The notes under the pieces are model-generated. The model was not told where the DNA came from, did no database searches, and saw only the letters and a program-made list of their open reading frames with translations. A DNA stretch of 64,000 nucleotides, taken from contig NZ_VFPP01000001.1 in assembly GCF_006716745.1 (NCBI RefSeq), positions 248,001 through 312,000 of the forward strand. Reading direction: 5' to 3'. Made by a program: the position numbers and the translations under genes. Of this stretch, positions 34,301 to 45,200 are shown piece by piece; position 1 is the stretch's first letter, and each line of letters begins with the position of its first letter. This DNA comes from Saccharothrix saharensis. Lineage in GTDB: Bacteria > Actinomycetota > Actinomycetes > Mycobacteriales > Pseudonocardiaceae.

Positions 34301-35740
34301 GTCCAGGGCGTCCTGCGGCTCGCCGTTCAGCCGGCCCGCGGCCAGGCGGTCGGCCGGCGTCGTCGTGTCCACCGCGGACAGCCGGGCGGACGGGTCGGCC
34401 ACGAGCGCGGCGAGCACGGTGAGCAGGTGGTCGGCCAGCCGCGCCACGGTGTCGGCGTCGAAGAGGTCGGTGCTGTAGTCGAGGTTGGCGGGCCAGTCGC
34501 CGTCGGTCTCGCGCACGTGCAGCGTGAGGTCGAACCGGCTCGTCCCGCGGTCGACGGGCAGCTCGGCGGCGTCCATGCCCGCCCACGACCCGGTGGCACC
34601 GCCCCGGTTCAGCACCAGCATCACCTGGAACACCGGGTGGTGGGCGAGGTCGCGGCGGGGCGCGACCCGGGCGGCGACCTCGTCGAAGCTCACCTCGGCG
34701 TGGTCCAGCGCGTCGATCGCGGTGCCCCGCGCCCGGCCGAGCAGGTCGGCCACGGTCGGGTCACCGGACAGGTCGAGCCGCAGCGCGGTCGTGGTGACGA
34801 ACATGCCGACCGAGCGCTCCAGCTCGGGGAACGGCCGGTGCGTGGTCGGCGAGCCGATCACCAGGTCGTCCGCGCCCGACCGGCGCGAGAGCAGCACGCC
34901 GAACGCGGCCAGCAGACCGGCGAACGTCGTGCACCCGTGCGCACGGGTCACCTCGGCGAGCTTCCCGGTCAGTGCGGCGGGCACGGTGAACCGGTGGCTG
35001 CCGCCCGCGGTGGTGCGGTGGGGGGTGCGGGGCCGGTCCGAGGCCAGGTCCAGCACGTCCGGCGCGCCGGCCAGCCGGTCGTGCCAGTGGTCGAGCTGCC
35101 GCTGCCGCTCGCCGTCGGCGAGCCGGTCGGCCTGCCAGTGCACGTAGTCGGGGAACTGCGCTCCGACGGGCTCCGGCGTCGAGCCCGCGTAGACGTCACC
35201 GACCTCGCCCGCCACCACGCCGAGCGACAGGTCGTCGCACACGATGTGGTGCGCGCTGAACACGACCGCCGTGTCACCGGGACCGACCCGCACCACCCGC
35301 ACGCGCAACAACGGCGCCACGGCCAGGTCGAACGGCGTGTCCACTTCGGACACCAGGAACGCGTCGAGCTCGGCCTGGCCCGACACCGACGAGAACACCA
35401 CGTCGGCGGGCACGTCGTCGACCACCTGCTGCTCGGGCACGCCGTCGACGTCCACGATCCGCGTGCGCAACGCCTCGTGCCGCCCCATCACGGTCCGCAC
35501 GGCCGCGCGCAGCCGGTCCTCGTCGACCTCGCCCGCGACCCGCAGCGCGGCGAACATGACGTACGCGCCCGCGTCGAGGCCGAGCCGCCCGGTCAGCCAC
35601 AGGCCGCGCTGGTTGCCCGACAGCGGCACGACCGCGCCCTCGGGCCGACGCGGCACGGCTTGGCGCGGCGCGGCGGCCAGGCCGCGTTCGGCCAGCAGCT
35701 TGGCCAGGAGTCGTTCGCGGTGGTCGGAGAGCTCGGTCAT
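31328..35740 (-). CDS. NRPS, module C-A-PCP with terminal thioester reductase
   Basis: 1470 residues. Condensation domain about 35-440 with HHIVCDDLS (about 164; the Gly of HHxxxDG is Asp). Adenylation domain about 480-970: VVYTSGSTGVPKG (A3), LSFDASVGDVF (A4), [12 protein letters not shown] (A5), [28 protein letters not shown]; the A10 motif is TRHGKVD. By alignment to the PheA pocket I read D-A-G-D-M-G-H-V-C, which I cannot match to a known substrate. Carrier Ser in FFGLGGHSLIAA (about 1031). Reductase domain about 1105-1470: VLLTGATGFLGAHLLAEL (NADPH) and GYHTTKW (Tyr/Lys). It would release the chain as an aldehyde or alcohol. ATG 35740 overlaps the MFS stop. Confidence 0.92.
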   Translation of the reverse strand: MTELSDHRERLLAKLLAERGLAAAPRQAVPRRPEGAVVPLSGNQRGLWLTGRLGLDAGAYVMFAALRVAGEVDEDRLRAAVRTVMGRHEALRTRIVDVDGVPEQQVVDDVPADVVFSSVSGQAELDAFLVSEVDTPFDLAVAPLLRVRVVRVGPGDTAVVFSAHHIVCDDLSLGVVAGEVGDVYAGSTPEPVGAQFPDYVHWQADRLADGERQRQLDHWHDRLAGAPDVLDLASDRPRTPHRTTAGGSHRFTVPAALTGKLAEVTRAHGCTTFAGLLAAFGVLLSRRSGADDLVIGSPTTHRPFPELERSVGMFVTTTALRLDLSGDPTVADLLGRARGTAIDALDHAEVSFDEVAARVAPRRDLAHHPVFQVMLVLNRGGATGSWAGMDAAELPVDRGTSRFDLTLHVRETDGDWPANLDYSTDLFDADTVARLADHLLTVLAALVADPSARLSAVDTTTPADRLAAGRLNGEPQDALDPALSLRHPGVLDRIAEQVAAHPGTTAVLDLADGREVTFAQLDRRANRVAHVLAGWGVGPETPVGLAVKAGPEALVALLAVLKAGGAYVPLDPAHPPARLAGLLADCGAPVVITTPADRDRFGGFHGVLLDTGDDAFTGEADAPPAADVPEDGLAYVVYTSGSTGVPKGVQVQHDTLANLTGAFIDLHGFGPGRRILMVPPLSFDASVGDVFPAWCAGAAVVVHPEPASIGGADLLKLCADHAITAVDSPAALFKRWVADLAGLAVDPGPLTVMMIGGEAVPTAAVAEWAASTGGRVAVVNHYGPTETTVCATAYRTVDASEVDPRAVTLPIGRPLPGVRAYVLDAHLRTTPVGVPGQLHIGGLAPARGYRDDPERTASVYLADPTVLGGRMYATGDLVRLLPDGTLEFLGRVDDQVKLRGHRIEPGEVRSALVAHPAVAEAAVAVRGDVLVAYVVPRAQAPELDELRAFCAGRLPDAMLPGAVVVLDELPLTRHGKVDVAALPDPDPTARLTPYEPPRTPVERTLAEVWSEVLDVPLVGRRDSFFGLGGHSLIAAAVLARVRSLLGVTVPLRALFATADLAELAGVVEQAAASDHTFAKRYKSGLPSVPEMRADAVPPEDVQPRHPVRTGPAERVLLTGATGFLGAHLLAELLSRTDAEVHCLVRAETPAVALARVRANLRRARLDVPEERFARVVPVVGDMSQPLLGLAEKDFDALAEGMDAIYHNGAVMNFVLTYQWMMPPHVGSTVDVLRLATRYSTKPLHLMSTLGVFLGANYDKRLVTETDRPEDPTGLDTGYHTTKWVADMMGVLARDRGVPVSIHRIAAIVGDVRTGTAKTESYLSRQIATCAHAGAVPRTPDVIDMLPVDRLAGAIAGISTQPSTLGRDFHYYRADGFSYADLGEVLTAKGYPTRLLEYADWRSLMLESPDSAFGPLAFGLTTTHRAHPVFDCSATWAAAASCGVEFPPADAEMIARHVDFLAAAGVLPERG

Positions 35741-37053
35741 CCCCGGGTCCTTTCAGGTGACGGCGTCTCGTCGGGCACCGCGTCGGGCAGGTCGTCCACG
35801 GTCCGCAGGCGCGGCCGCGACCAGGCGTAGGCCGCCAGCGCGAGCATCAGCGCGCCGACGACGAGGAAGATCAGGGCGATGCCGCGGCCCTCACCGGTGC
35901 CGATCAGCGCGCCGACGCCACCGGCCAGCGGGCCGTCGGCGGCCATCAGGGGCTCGGCCACCCGGTCGGTCAGCGGACCGATCAGGAGGAACGCGACCGG
36001 CATCGCGGCGGTGCTCAGCATCCGCACCACGGCCAGCACCCGGCCCAGCACGGCCGGGTCGACCTTGGTCTGCAGCAACGTCACGCAACACGTGTTGATC
36101 AACGGCAGGGTGAACAGGAACGCGGGTGCGGCCACGCCGATCAGCCACGGCGACGGCGCGAGCGAGTGCAGCACCAGGAACACCCCGCCCAGGGCCAACC
36201 CCAGGTAGATGCCGTGCACCCGGCGTCGCGGCCCGCCCCACACGCCCATCACCAGGCCGCCGACGAACAGCCCGCTGCCGCCCGCCGCCATGAGCACGCC
36301 CAGCGTGGCCGGGCTGGAGAACGACAGGATCAGCGGCTGCACCAGCCCGCCCGCGATGGCGAACAGGAAGTTCCAGACCCCGAACACCGCGCACAGCGCG
36401 AACAACCCGGGCGCGCCGCGCAGCCAGCGCAACCCGGCGCCGATGCCCTCGCGCCCGGCGTCCGAGGCACCCGCGGGCCGCACGGCGTCGTCGGGCAGCC
36501 GGGCCAGCAGCAGCGCGCCGACCGCGAACACCATCGACACGAGGTCGACCAGCAGCACGCCCCGCAGCCCCACCCAGGCCAGCAACGCCCCCGCCACCAG
36601 CGGCGCGGCGATCTGGACGCCCTGCGTGACCTGCATCAGCCCGTTGATCCGGCCCAGGTGCTCCTTGGGCACCAGCGCGGGCACCAGGGCCGTGTAGGCG
36701 ATGATGTGGAACGAGTTCAGCGTCGCGGTCAGCGCGGTGGCGACGTAGACCTGCCACACCGCCAGCGAGTCCGTCGACACGGCCACCAGCAGCAGCGCCG
36801 TGACCACGCCCGCGCCGGAGTCCGCGAGGAGCATGATCCGCCGGCGGTCGTAGCGGTCGGCCACCGCGCCCGCGTACGGCGCGAGCAGGATGCCCGGCAC
36901 CACCGCGCAGAACTGGATCAGCACGAACGTCGTCACCGACCCCGTGCCCAGGTACACCCACACGCCCAGCACGAACGCGGTCAGCGCGGAGCCGATCACC
37001 GACACCAGCTGACCGGCCCACACCACGGCGAACCGGCGCAAACCCGCGCTCAT
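35737..37053 (-). CDS. MFS exporter of the NRPS operon
   Basis: A 438-residue 12-helix MFS protein: [40 protein letters not shown] (motif A), [40 protein letters not shown]. It belongs to the group often placed inside NRPS/PKS operons for product export. Both ends overlap NRPS genes by 4 nt (ATGA), so it is made together with the assembly line; export and self-resistance for the product is the likely job. The C-terminal 35 residues are cytoplasmic and Asp/Pro-rich. Confidence 0.88.
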   Translation of the reverse strand: MSAGLRRFAVVWAGQLVSVIGSALTAFVLGVWVYLGTGSVTTFVLIQFCAVVPGILLAPYAGAVADRYDRRRIMLLADSGAGVVTALLLVAVSTDSLAVWQVYVATALTATLNSFHIIAYTALVPALVPKEHLGRINGLMQVTQGVQIAAPLVAGALLAWVGLRGVLLVDLVSMVFAVGALLLARLPDDAVRPAGASDAGREGIGAGLRWLRGAPGLFALCAVFGVWNFLFAIAGGLVQPLILSFSSPATLGVLMAAGGSGLFVGGLVMGVWGGPRRRVHGIYLGLALGGVFLVLHSLAPSPWLIGVAAPAFLFTLPLINTCCVTLLQTKVDPAVLGRVLAVVRMLSTAAMPVAFLLIGPLTDRVAEPLMAADGPLAGGVGALIGTGEGRGIALIFLVVGALMLALAAYAWSRPRLRTVDDLPDAVPDETPSPERTRG

Positions 37054-40000
37054 CGCTCACCACCGAGCATGGACTCGACCTCCTCGGCCGACATCCCGGC
37101 CAGCTCCAGGCGCAGCTCGGCCACGGCGGCCACCCGCGCCGGGTCGTCCAGGGCGGAGAGCGCGGCGGCGACCCCGGCGACGGTCGGCGCGGCGAACAGC
37201 CGGCCGATCGGCACCGACACCCCGAACGCGGCCCGCACCCTGGCCAGCGCCTTCGCCGCGAGCAGCGAGTGGCCGCCGAGCGCGAAGAAGTCGTCGTGCA
37301 CGCCGACCTCCGGCACGCCCAGCACCTCCGCCCAGATGCCCGCCAGCACCTCTTCCACCGCGTCCCGCGGCGGCACCCGGTCGCCTCCGACGTCCCACAC
37401 CGGCGGCGGCAGCGCCTTGCGGTCGGTCTTGCCGTTGGGCGTCAACGGGAACGCGTCCAGCACCACCGCCGCGGCGGGCAGCATGTAGTCCGGCAACCGT
37501 TCCGCGAGTCGTGCCCGCACGCGGGTCCACAGCCCGTCCCGCGGCACGTCCTCGGGCACCACGTACGCGACCAGCCGTTCGTCGGCGGCCAGCACGACCG
37601 CCTCGCGCACCTCGCCGGAGTCCAGCAGCGCGGCCTCGACCTCGCCGAGCTCGATCCGGAACCCGCGCACCTTCACCTGGTGGTCGGCCCGGCCGAGGAA
37701 CTCCAGCGTGCCGTCGGCCCGGTACCGCACCAGGTCGCCCGTCGCGTACAGCCGCCGTCCGGGCGCCGCGGCGAACGGGTCCGGCACGAACCGGCTCGCG
37801 GTCAGCCCCGGCCGGCCGCGGTAGCCGCGGGCCACGCCCGCGCCACCGATGTGCAGCTCGCCGACCACGCCCGGCGGCACCGGCTCCAGCCCCGGGCCCA
37901 GCACGTACAGCCGGGTGTTGCCGATCGGCGGCCCGAGCACCACCGGTGCCGGGGAGGGCTCGACCAGGCCGGCGGACGACCAGACCGTGGTCTCGGTGGG
38001 ACCGTAGGCGTTCCACAGCACCGCGTCGTCGGTCAGCAGGTCGTCGGCCAGGTCGCGGGGCAGCGCCTCGCCGCCGCAGATCCGGGTCGCGACCCCGGCG
38101 GGCACGCCGCCCGCCGCGTGCAGCAGCCGCCACGTCGCCGGGGTCGCCTGGAGCGCGGTCACGCGGCGTTCGACCAGCAGGTCCCGCAGCGCGCCACCGT
38201 CGGCGCTCACCTCCGACGGCACCACCAGCACCTCCGCGCCCGCGGTCAGCGGCAGCAGCAGTTCCAGCACGGAGATGTCGAACGACAGCGTGGTCACGGC
38301 GGCCAGCCGGTCGGTGTCGCCGAGCGCGAGCAGCCGCTGGAACGACACCAGCAGGTTCACCACGGCCCGGTGCGGCACCTCCACGCCCTTGGGCGTGCCC
38401 GTCGAGCCGGACGTGTAGATGACGTACGCCAAGTCCTCGCCGGACGCGGGGCACGGTTGCGGGGACGGCTCGAAGCGGTCGGCGTCGGCGAGACCCAGCA
38501 CCGTGCCGCCGAACGGCAACGCCCGGTCCGTGACCAGCACGGTCGCGCCGGAGTCGGCCAGCATCGCGGTCACCCGGTCCGCGGGCCAGGTCGGGTCCAG
38601 CGGCACGTACGCCGCGCCCGCCCGCCACACGCCCAGCACGGCGGCCACCAGGTCCGGGGTGCGCGGCAGGCACAACGCCACCGCCGACCCCGAACCCGCG
38701 CCGTGCGCCCGCAGGAGCGCGGCGACCCGAGCGGCCCGGGTGTCCAGCTCCGCGTACGACAGCGCGGAGCCCACACCGGACACCGCGGTGCCGCTCCCGG
38801 CGATCAGGTCCAGCGCGGTGCGCGCGGGCGGCAGGTCCAGGTCGGTGGCGTTGAAGCCCTCCAGCACCTCCCACCGCCGCACGCCGGTCAGCCCGTCCAG
38901 CTCGCTGATCCGCCGTTCCGGGTGCTCGGCGGCGGCGAGGAGCAGCGCGATCAGCCGGTCGGTGAACTCGGCGATGGTCGGTTCGTCGAACAGGTCGGTG
39001 TTGTACTCCACGCCGAGGGCGAGCATGTCGCCCTGCGGGTCGGCGGCCACCGTCAGGTCGAACTTCGCCACCTTCGGGTCGGGCACCAGCGGCGTCACGT
39101 CCAGCCCCGCCAGGGCGATGTCCATCGGCGGGGTGTTGGTGAAGATCAACTGCGCCTGGTAGATCGGCGCGTGCCCGGTGCTGCGCCGCGGGCTCAGGTG
39201 CTCCACCAGCCGCTCGAACGGCAGGTCGGCGTGCGCGAGGCCGGCCGCGGCGACCTCCCGGGTCCGGGCCAGCAGCTCGGTGAACGTCGGGTCGCCGCCC
39301 ACCGGCGTGCGCAGCGCGAGGGTGTTGACGAAGAACCCGACCAGGCCTTCCAGGTCCGCGTGGGACCGCCCGGCGACCGGCGTGCCGACCACCACGTCGT
39401 CCTGCCCGGCCAACCGGCCGAGCCGGGCCGCGAACCCGGCCAGCAGCACCATGAACACGGTGACGCCGTGCGTGCGGGCCAGGTCCTCCAGCGGCCGCAG
39501 CGGCACGTGGCCGTACCGCAGCGCGCCCCGGTGGGTGACCACCGGCGGGCGGGGCCGGTCGGTGGGCAGGGTCAGCAGCTCCGGTGCGTCGGCGAGGTGC
39601 CGCGTCCAGTGGTCGAGGTGCCCGGCGGCCAGGTCGGCCATCCGGTCGCGCTGCCACACCGCGAAGTCCGGGTACTGCAACGACAACGCGGGCAGGTCCG
39701 GGTCACGGCCCTCCAGGGCGGCGTCGTAGGCCCGTCCCAGCTCACCGAGCAGCACCGACAGCGACCAGGCGTCGGCGACGATGTGGTGCAGGTTGAGCAC
39801 CAGCACGTGGTCGTCGTCGGTGAACCGGCCCAGGCTCGCGGTGAACAGCGGCCCCCGGTGCAGGTCGAACCCGACGCCGCCGCGGTCGTCGGCGAACCGC
39901 TGCGCCTCGCCGTCGCGGTCGCCCTCGGGCAGGTCGTGCGCGGTGAGCGTGGCGGTCCCCGTAGGCGCGACCACCTGCACCGGTTCGCCGCCCGAGTCCG

Positions 40001-40271
40001 GGAACGTGGTGCGCAGCGACGCGTGCCGGTTCACCAGGACGTCCAGCGCGCGCTGCAACGCGGCCCGGTCGAGTGGTCCGCGCAGGCGCAACGCGACGGG
40101 CACGTTGTAGACCGCGCTGCCGGGGGAGAACCTGTCCAGGAACCACAGCCGTTGCTGCCCGAACGACAGCGGGTACGCGGTGGGCGCGGCGGCACGGGCC
40201 CGCAGCCGTTGCGCCAGCAGCTCCCGCTTGCGCGCCGACGCCGCCGCGCCGGAGTCCCTCAACTCGGTCAT
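37050..40271 (-). CDS. NRPS, one C-A-PCP module
   Basis: 1073 residues. Condensation domain about 33-450: [20 protein letters not shown] (LCL-type start) and HHIVADAWS (about 163; Ala for the Gly of HHxxxDG). Adenylation domain about 475-960: [101 protein letters not shown]. Pocket residues read D-I-L-A-I-G-A-V-W; no confident substrate. Carrier Ser in [15 protein letters not shown] (about 1002). The acidic tail ends [14 protein letters not shown], a possible docking helix. No epimerase or methylation domain. Overlaps both neighbours by 4 nt. Confidence 0.93.
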   Translation of the reverse strand: MTELRDSGAAASARKRELLAQRLRARAAAPTAYPLSFGQQRLWFLDRFSPGSAVYNVPVALRLRGPLDRAALQRALDVLVNRHASLRTTFPDSGGEPVQVVAPTGTATLTAHDLPEGDRDGEAQRFADDRGGVGFDLHRGPLFTASLGRFTDDDHVLVLNLHHIVADAWSLSVLLGELGRAYDAALEGRDPDLPALSLQYPDFAVWQRDRMADLAAGHLDHWTRHLADAPELLTLPTDRPRPPVVTHRGALRYGHVPLRPLEDLARTHGVTVFMVLLAGFAARLGRLAGQDDVVVGTPVAGRSHADLEGLVGFFVNTLALRTPVGGDPTFTELLARTREVAAAGLAHADLPFERLVEHLSPRRSTGHAPIYQAQLIFTNTPPMDIALAGLDVTPLVPDPKVAKFDLTVAADPQGDMLALGVEYNTDLFDEPTIAEFTDRLIALLLAAAEHPERRISELDGLTGVRRWEVLEGFNATDLDLPPARTALDLIAGSGTAVSGVGSALSYAELDTRAARVAALLRAHGAGSGSAVALCLPRTPDLVAAVLGVWRAGAAYVPLDPTWPADRVTAMLADSGATVLVTDRALPFGGTVLGLADADRFEPSPQPCPASGEDLAYVIYTSGSTGTPKGVEVPHRAVVNLLVSFQRLLALGDTDRLAAVTTLSFDISVLELLLPLTAGAEVLVVPSEVSADGGALRDLLVERRVTALQATPATWRLLHAAGGVPAGVATRICGGEALPRDLADDLLTDDAVLWNAYGPTETTVWSSAGLVEPSPAPVVLGPPIGNTRLYVLGPGLEPVPPGVVGELHIGGAGVARGYRGRPGLTASRFVPDPFAAAPGRRLYATGDLVRYRADGTLEFLGRADHQVKVRGFRIELGEVEAALLDSGEVREAVVLAADERLVAYVVPEDVPRDGLWTRVRARLAERLPDYMLPAAAVVLDAFPLTPNGKTDRKALPPPVWDVGGDRVPPRDAVEEVLAGIWAEVLGVPEVGVHDDFFALGGHSLLAAKALARVRAAFGVSVPIGRLFAAPTVAGVAAALSALDDPARVAAVAELRLELAGMSAEEVESMLGGER

Positions 40272-40945
40272 GACGCGCTCCCGGACCTGGTCAGCCGGTC
40301 GGCCGCCGCGCGCACGTGCTCACGCAGGTGCGTCGGCACGCGGTCGCCGAAGCGCTGGAGGTAGGCGGCCACGGTGGTGTCGTCGTCCCGCAGGAACGGG
40401 AAGTCGGTGGGCACCATGTGCCGGATCGCCAGCAGCGGCACGGGGCTGTGCAGCGGGCGGAAGCCCGGGTTCCACAGGCCGGCCTTCTGCGGCGGACCGG
40501 GGTGGAACTCGCCCAGCATCAGCCCGTCGCGGGTGTACTGCGGCTTGAGCAGCTCCTGGGCCCGGTCGACCACGCCGAACTCGGTCAGGTCCGGGAACAG
40601 GATCACGATGGTCTTGAACTGCGCGCCCGGACCCCGCTTCGGCTCCAGCTCGGCGAACCAGTCGCGGTAGTGCAGCAGCAGCGCGGCGAGCTCGTCCGGC
40701 TCCTCGGGCGTGCCGGCGTGCACGGACAGGTAGAACAGCCCCCGTTGCAGGGACGTGTCGGTGAACGGGCACACCGCGCCCCGGCGACCCAGGTCGGGGT
40801 GCGGTCCGCACAGGTACTCACCGGCCCACGCGAACACGGTCCGCAGCGGCGGTTCGTGCGCCGCGACCGCGTCGGGCAGCCGAGGCGCGGCGAAGTCCGC
40901 CGGCTCGACCAGGGGGTGGGCCCGGTGGGTCGGATGGATCAGCAT
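40268..40945 (-). CDS. Conserved NRPS-cluster protein of unknown function (CPF motif)
   Basis: A 225-residue soluble protein. Conserved-looking pieces are [20 protein letters not shown] directly followed by [20 protein letters not shown] (two Cys), then [15 protein letters not shown] and a C-terminal [19 protein letters not shown] believe it belongs to the uncharacterised DUF6875 family, but that recall is not firm. Cys-His spacing could bind haem or metal. Start: ATG 40945 overlaps the TGA of the flavin hydroxylase by one base (TGATG) with GGTGGAG ahead. Its stop overlaps the next NRPS start by 4 nt. Its fixed place next to the hydroxylase suggests a partner or tailoring role. Confidence 0.7.
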   Translation of the reverse strand: MLIHPTHRAHPLVEPADFAAPRLPDAVAAHEPPLRTVFAWAGEYLCGPHPDLGRRGAVCPFTDTSLQRGLFYLSVHAGTPEEPDELAALLLHYRDWFAELEPKRGPGAQFKTIVILFPDLTEFGVVDRAQELLKPQYTRDGLMLGEFHPGPPQKAGLWNPGFRPLHSPVPLLAIRHMVPTDFPFLRDDDTTVAAYLQRFGDRVPTHLREHVRAAADRLTRSGSAS

Positions 40946-42282
40946 CAACTCCACCTGCCTTTGTTCCGGGACCGGCGGGCCAGGCCCGCCAGCGCCGCAC
41001 CGGCCACCGCGGCCGTGACGCCGCCCAGCACGCGGTCCTGCCGCCGTGCCCGGGTCAACGCCTCGCCGTAGGGGACCGTGGTGTGCGAGATCAGGGTGTA
41101 GAGCGGCACCCACGTGTTGGGGAACAGCCGGTGCAGCGCCAGGTCGACCTTCCTGCGGGCGGTGAACAGCGGCGAGCGCACCTTGTCGCGCAGCTCCACG
41201 AAGTTCCGCTTGGACAGGTCCGCCAGCACGTCGGTGTGCGGCCGGCGGGTGGTCTCGAACCGCGCCAACGCGGCCGGCAGGTCGTCCGGGTGCGCGGCCA
41301 GGCACCGGTCCAGCACCGAGCAGTCCTCGAACGCGGCGTTCATGCCCTGCCCGAAGAACGGGTACACGGCGTGCGCCGCGTCGCCGACGAGCACGATGCC
41401 CCGGCCCTCGTCCGCGGTGACGTGCCACGGCGCGGTGCGCACGGTGACCAGGCTCGCGGGCGGGTGCGCCAGGAACTGCTCCACCAGGTCGGGGATCAGG
41501 GTGAGCGTGTCCGGGAACCGGCGGTCGAAGAACGACCGCACCCGCTCGGCCCCGGTCAGCCCCGCGAACCCGTGCGGGCCGTCGAACGGCAGGAACACGG
41601 TCGCGGTGAGCGAGCCGTCCACGTTCGGGTGCGCCACGATCAGGCCCTCGTCGCCCGGCCACACGTGCAGCGCCCGCAGCTCGGTGCGCGGCCGGCCGTC
41701 GTCGCCGACGCCGATCAGCAGCTCCTTGTAGCCCCACTCCAGGAACTCCTGGTGCAGGTCCATCCGCCGACCGCGGCCCAGGTGGGTGCGCACGGCGGAG
41801 AACGCGCCGTCCGCGCCGACGACCAGGTCCGCCGTGTGCGCGGTCCCGTCGTCGGTGGTGACGGCGGGCTCGGCCCGGTCGACGGCGGTCACCCGGCGGC
41901 CCCAGGAGAACCCGACGCCGAGCCGGTCGGCCTCGTCCACCAGCGCCACGTTCAGGTCGTGCCGCAGCACGGAGTGCAGGATCTGGTCCTCGGCCACGCC
42001 GTAGGGCTGGAACCGCAGCGTGCCGTCCGGCAGGTGCACGACCCGGCCGCGCATCGGCACGGTCAGCGGCGCGAGCCGCTCCAGCAGGCCGATCTCGCGC
42101 AATGCCACGATGCCCCGCTGGGACAGGCCGAGGTTGATCGACCTGCCCTCCTCGCGCGCGCCCGGCGCCCGCGGGTCGCCCCGCCGTTCGAGCACCCGCA
42201 CGTGGAACCCCCGGCGGGCCAGGTAGACGGCGGTGAGCGAGCCGGCCAGCCCCGCGCCGACGACCAGCGCTTCCCGGGTCAT
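40945..42282 (-). CDS. Kynurenine 3-monooxygenase-like FAD hydroxylase
   Basis: A 445-residue class A flavin hydroxylase. FAD motif ALVVGAGLAGSLTAVYLARR (5-24); kynurenine-monooxygenase signature EEGRSINLGLSQRGIVALRE (about 45-64), PMRGRVVHLPDG, VLRHDLNVALVDEAD, DLVVGADGAFSAVR, and IVLVGDAAHAVYPFFGQGMN then AAFEDCSVLDRCL. A C-terminal hydrophobic helix (GGVTAAVAGAALAGLA) mirrors the membrane anchor of true enzymes. Relatives hydroxylate kynurenine ortho to the amine with NADPH and O2. No tryptophan dioxygenase or kynureninase gene is in the window, so the substrate may be kynurenine supplied by metabolism or a carrier-bound aromatic residue. 4-nt overlap with the upstream NRPS. Confidence 0.88.
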   Translation of the reverse strand: MTREALVVGAGLAGSLTAVYLARRGFHVRVLERRGDPRAPGAREEGRSINLGLSQRGIVALREIGLLERLAPLTVPMRGRVVHLPDGTLRFQPYGVAEDQILHSVLRHDLNVALVDEADRLGVGFSWGRRVTAVDRAEPAVTTDDGTAHTADLVVGADGAFSAVRTHLGRGRRMDLHQEFLEWGYKELLIGVGDDGRPRTELRALHVWPGDEGLIVAHPNVDGSLTATVFLPFDGPHGFAGLTGAERVRSFFDRRFPDTLTLIPDLVEQFLAHPPASLVTVRTAPWHVTADEGRGIVLVGDAAHAVYPFFGQGMNAAFEDCSVLDRCLAAHPDDLPAALARFETTRRPHTDVLADLSKRNFVELRDKVRSPLFTARRKVDLALHRLFPNTWVPLYTLISHTTVPYGEALTRARRQDRVLGGVTAAVAGAALAGLARRSRNKGRWS

Positions 42283-45200
42283 GCCTCGTCCTCGTCGACC
42301 AGGGCGCCGAGCAGGCGGTCGATCTCCTCGTCGGACAGCTCGTCGAGCTGGTCCAGCAACGGCACCGGTCCCCGCGCGGCCGCGCCCGTGCCGCGACCGA
42401 GGTTCGCGGACAGCTCGGCGATGGTGGGCGCGGCGAACAGCGTCGCCAGCGGCAGGTCGACGTCCAGCGCGACCCGGACCCGGGCCAGCATCTGGGTCGC
42501 GGTCAGCGAGTGGCCGCCCAGGGCGAAGAAGTTGTCGTGCACGCCCAGCGGCGCGTCCGCGGGCATGCTCAGCACCTCGCGCCAGATCTGCGCCAGCCGC
42601 CGCTCGTCGTCGTCCCGCGGCTCGACCAGCTCGACGTCGTCGGTCGTCCACACGGGATCGGGCAGCGCCTCGCGGTCGATCTTGCCGGTGCCGGTGCGCG
42701 GCAGCGCGGGCAGCACGACGACCGCCGCCGGGAGCATGTAGTCGGGCAGGCTCGCGGCCAGGTGCGGGCGCACCCGGCGGCGCAGCTCGTCGTCGCCCAG
42801 GCCGGCGTCGGCGGGCACCGCGTACGCGACCAGCCGCACGTCGGCGGCGTGCGCCGACCAGGCGACCACGACGGCCTGCGCCACGTCCGGGTGGGCGCGC
42901 AGCACGGCTTCGACCTCACCCGGCTCGATCCGGTAGCCGCGCACCTTGAGCTGCCGGTCGGCGCGGCCCAGGAACTCCAGCCTGCCGTCGGCGTGCCGGC
43001 GGACCAGGTCACCCGAGGCGTAGAGGCGCCCGCCGGGCGGCCCGAACGGGTCCGGCCGGAACCGCTCGGCGGTCAGGCCGGGCTGCCCGTGGTAGCCGCG
43101 GGCCACGCCCGCGCCGCCGATGTGCAGTTCGCCGATCACCCCCGGCGGCACCGGGCGCATCACCGGGTCGAGCACGTGCAGCGACGTGCCCTTGACCGCG
43201 GGGCCGAGCCGGACGGGGTCCGGCGCGGGCGACACGACCCCCGCCGCCGAGTAGACCGTGGTCTCGGTCGGCCCGTAGCCGTCGACGAGGGTCGCGCCGT
43301 CGGTCTGGAGGTCGTCGGCCAGGTCGCGGGTCATCGCCTCGCCGCCGCTGATCCGCAGCCGCACGCGCGCGGGCACGCCTCCGGCCGCGACGACCATCCG
43401 CCAGCTCGCCGGACCGCCCTGCACGACCGTCGCCCCGGTCTCCTCGACGCGGGCCCGCAGCAGCGCGCCGTCGGCCACGTCGTCCGCCGGGACGACCACG
43501 AGCGTGGCGCCGCTGACCAGCGGGGCCAGCATCTCCACCGTGGACACGTCGAACGCGGGCGTGGTGATGGACGCGAGCCGGTCGTCCGGCGTCAGCTCCA
43601 TCAGCTCGCCCATCGCGCGCAGCAACGCGGCCAGCCCGCCCTGGGTGCACCGCACGCCCTTCGGCCTGCCGGTGGACCCGGACGTGTGGATGACGTAGGC
43701 GAGCATGCCGGGGTGCCGCGGGGTGGCCGGCGGTGGCGTGTCCGGGTGCGCGTCGAGGTCGGCGGTGTCCAGGTCCACCTCGGTCCACGGCCCGGTCAAC
43801 GGTCCGGTGACCGCGCGCGACGCGCCGTCCGTGACGAGCACCGGCACGTCGGACCCCTCGGCCATGGCGGTGAGCCGGGCCGGTGGCCACGACGGGTCCA
43901 GCGGCAGGTAGCCCGCGCCCGCCCGCCACGCGGCCAGGATGCCGACCACCATCGGCGCGCCCCGGTCCAGGCACAGCGCCACCGGCTGGTCCGGCCGCGC
44001 GCCGGCGGCCAGCAGCACGTGCGCCAGGCGGTTCGCCGCCCGGTCCAGCTCGCCGCACGTCAGCGCGCCCTCGACCGCGACCGCGTCCGGGTGCTCGGCC
44101 AACCCGGCGAACACCAGGTCGGCGGCGGTTTCGGCGGGCACCTCGACGGCGTCCTCCTGCGGCGCGTGGTCCCCGAGCCACAGCTCGGCGACCCGGTCGG
44201 CGGGGGAGGCGTGCACGGCGGCGGCGAACACCGCGTGCAGCGCGGCGACCGTCTCCGGCGTGAACAGCTCCGAGTCGTACTGCCACCGGGCGAACCACCG
44301 CTCACCGGCCCGTTCGACGGTCAGCGACAGGTCGAACTTCGCCCCGCCGTTGGCGACGGGCTCGGGCCGGAGCGTGACCGGACCGGCGGCCCGCGCGGGC
44401 GGCACCGGCTCGACCGCGAACAGCACCTGCACCAGCGGCGCGTGCGCGAGCGTCCGCTGCGGCGCGACCAGGTCCACCACCTGCTCGAACGGCAGGTCCT
44501 GGTGGGCGAGCGCGGCCACGGTCGCCTCCTCGGCCGCCGCGACCACCTCGCCGAACGTCGTCCCCGGCTCGAACGTCGCCCGCAGCGGCAGCGTGTTGGC
44601 CACGAAGCCGACCAGGCCCTCGGTCTCCGGCCGGGTGCGGGCCGCGACCGGCGTGGCCACCAGGAAGTCCGCCTGCCCGGTCACCCGGTGCAGCACGCAC
44701 TGGAAGACCGCCAGCAGCCGCGCGAACGAGCCGTCCGGCACGTCCAGCCCGGCCCGCAGCTCCGCGCCGCGCCCGGTCGGCGTCACCGGTCGCGTCCGGT
44801 CGGTCGGCAGCGACAGCACGGTCGGCACGCCGTGCAGCGCCTCGCGCCAGTACTCCGCGTCGGCGGCGAACGCGCCACCCTCGACCTGCTCCCGCTGCCA
44901 CACCGCGTAGTCCGGGTACTGCACCGGCAGGTCCGGCAGCCCGTGCGGCTCACCGGCGACCTCGGCCTCGTACAGCCGGGCCAGCTCGTCGAACAGCACC
45001 GCGCACGACCAGCCGTCCGCGATGGTGTGGTGCAGCACCAGGACCAGCACGTGCCGCTCGGGCCCGGCCTCGACCAGGCCGGCGCGCAGCAGCGGCCCGC
45101 CGTGCAGCTCGAACGGGCGGCCGACCTCCTCGCGCACCACCGCGTCCACGTCGCCGGACAGCCGCGCCAGCGGCACGGTCAACGCCGCCGACACCACCTG

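Noticed and set aside
31319-35830. Open frame of about 1500 codons on the plus strand opposite the reductase NRPS
   Set aside because: It is the antisense shadow of the NRPS gene. Its translation is His/Arg/Gly/Gln-rich low-complexity sequence with no domain, while the minus frame carries all NRPS motifs.
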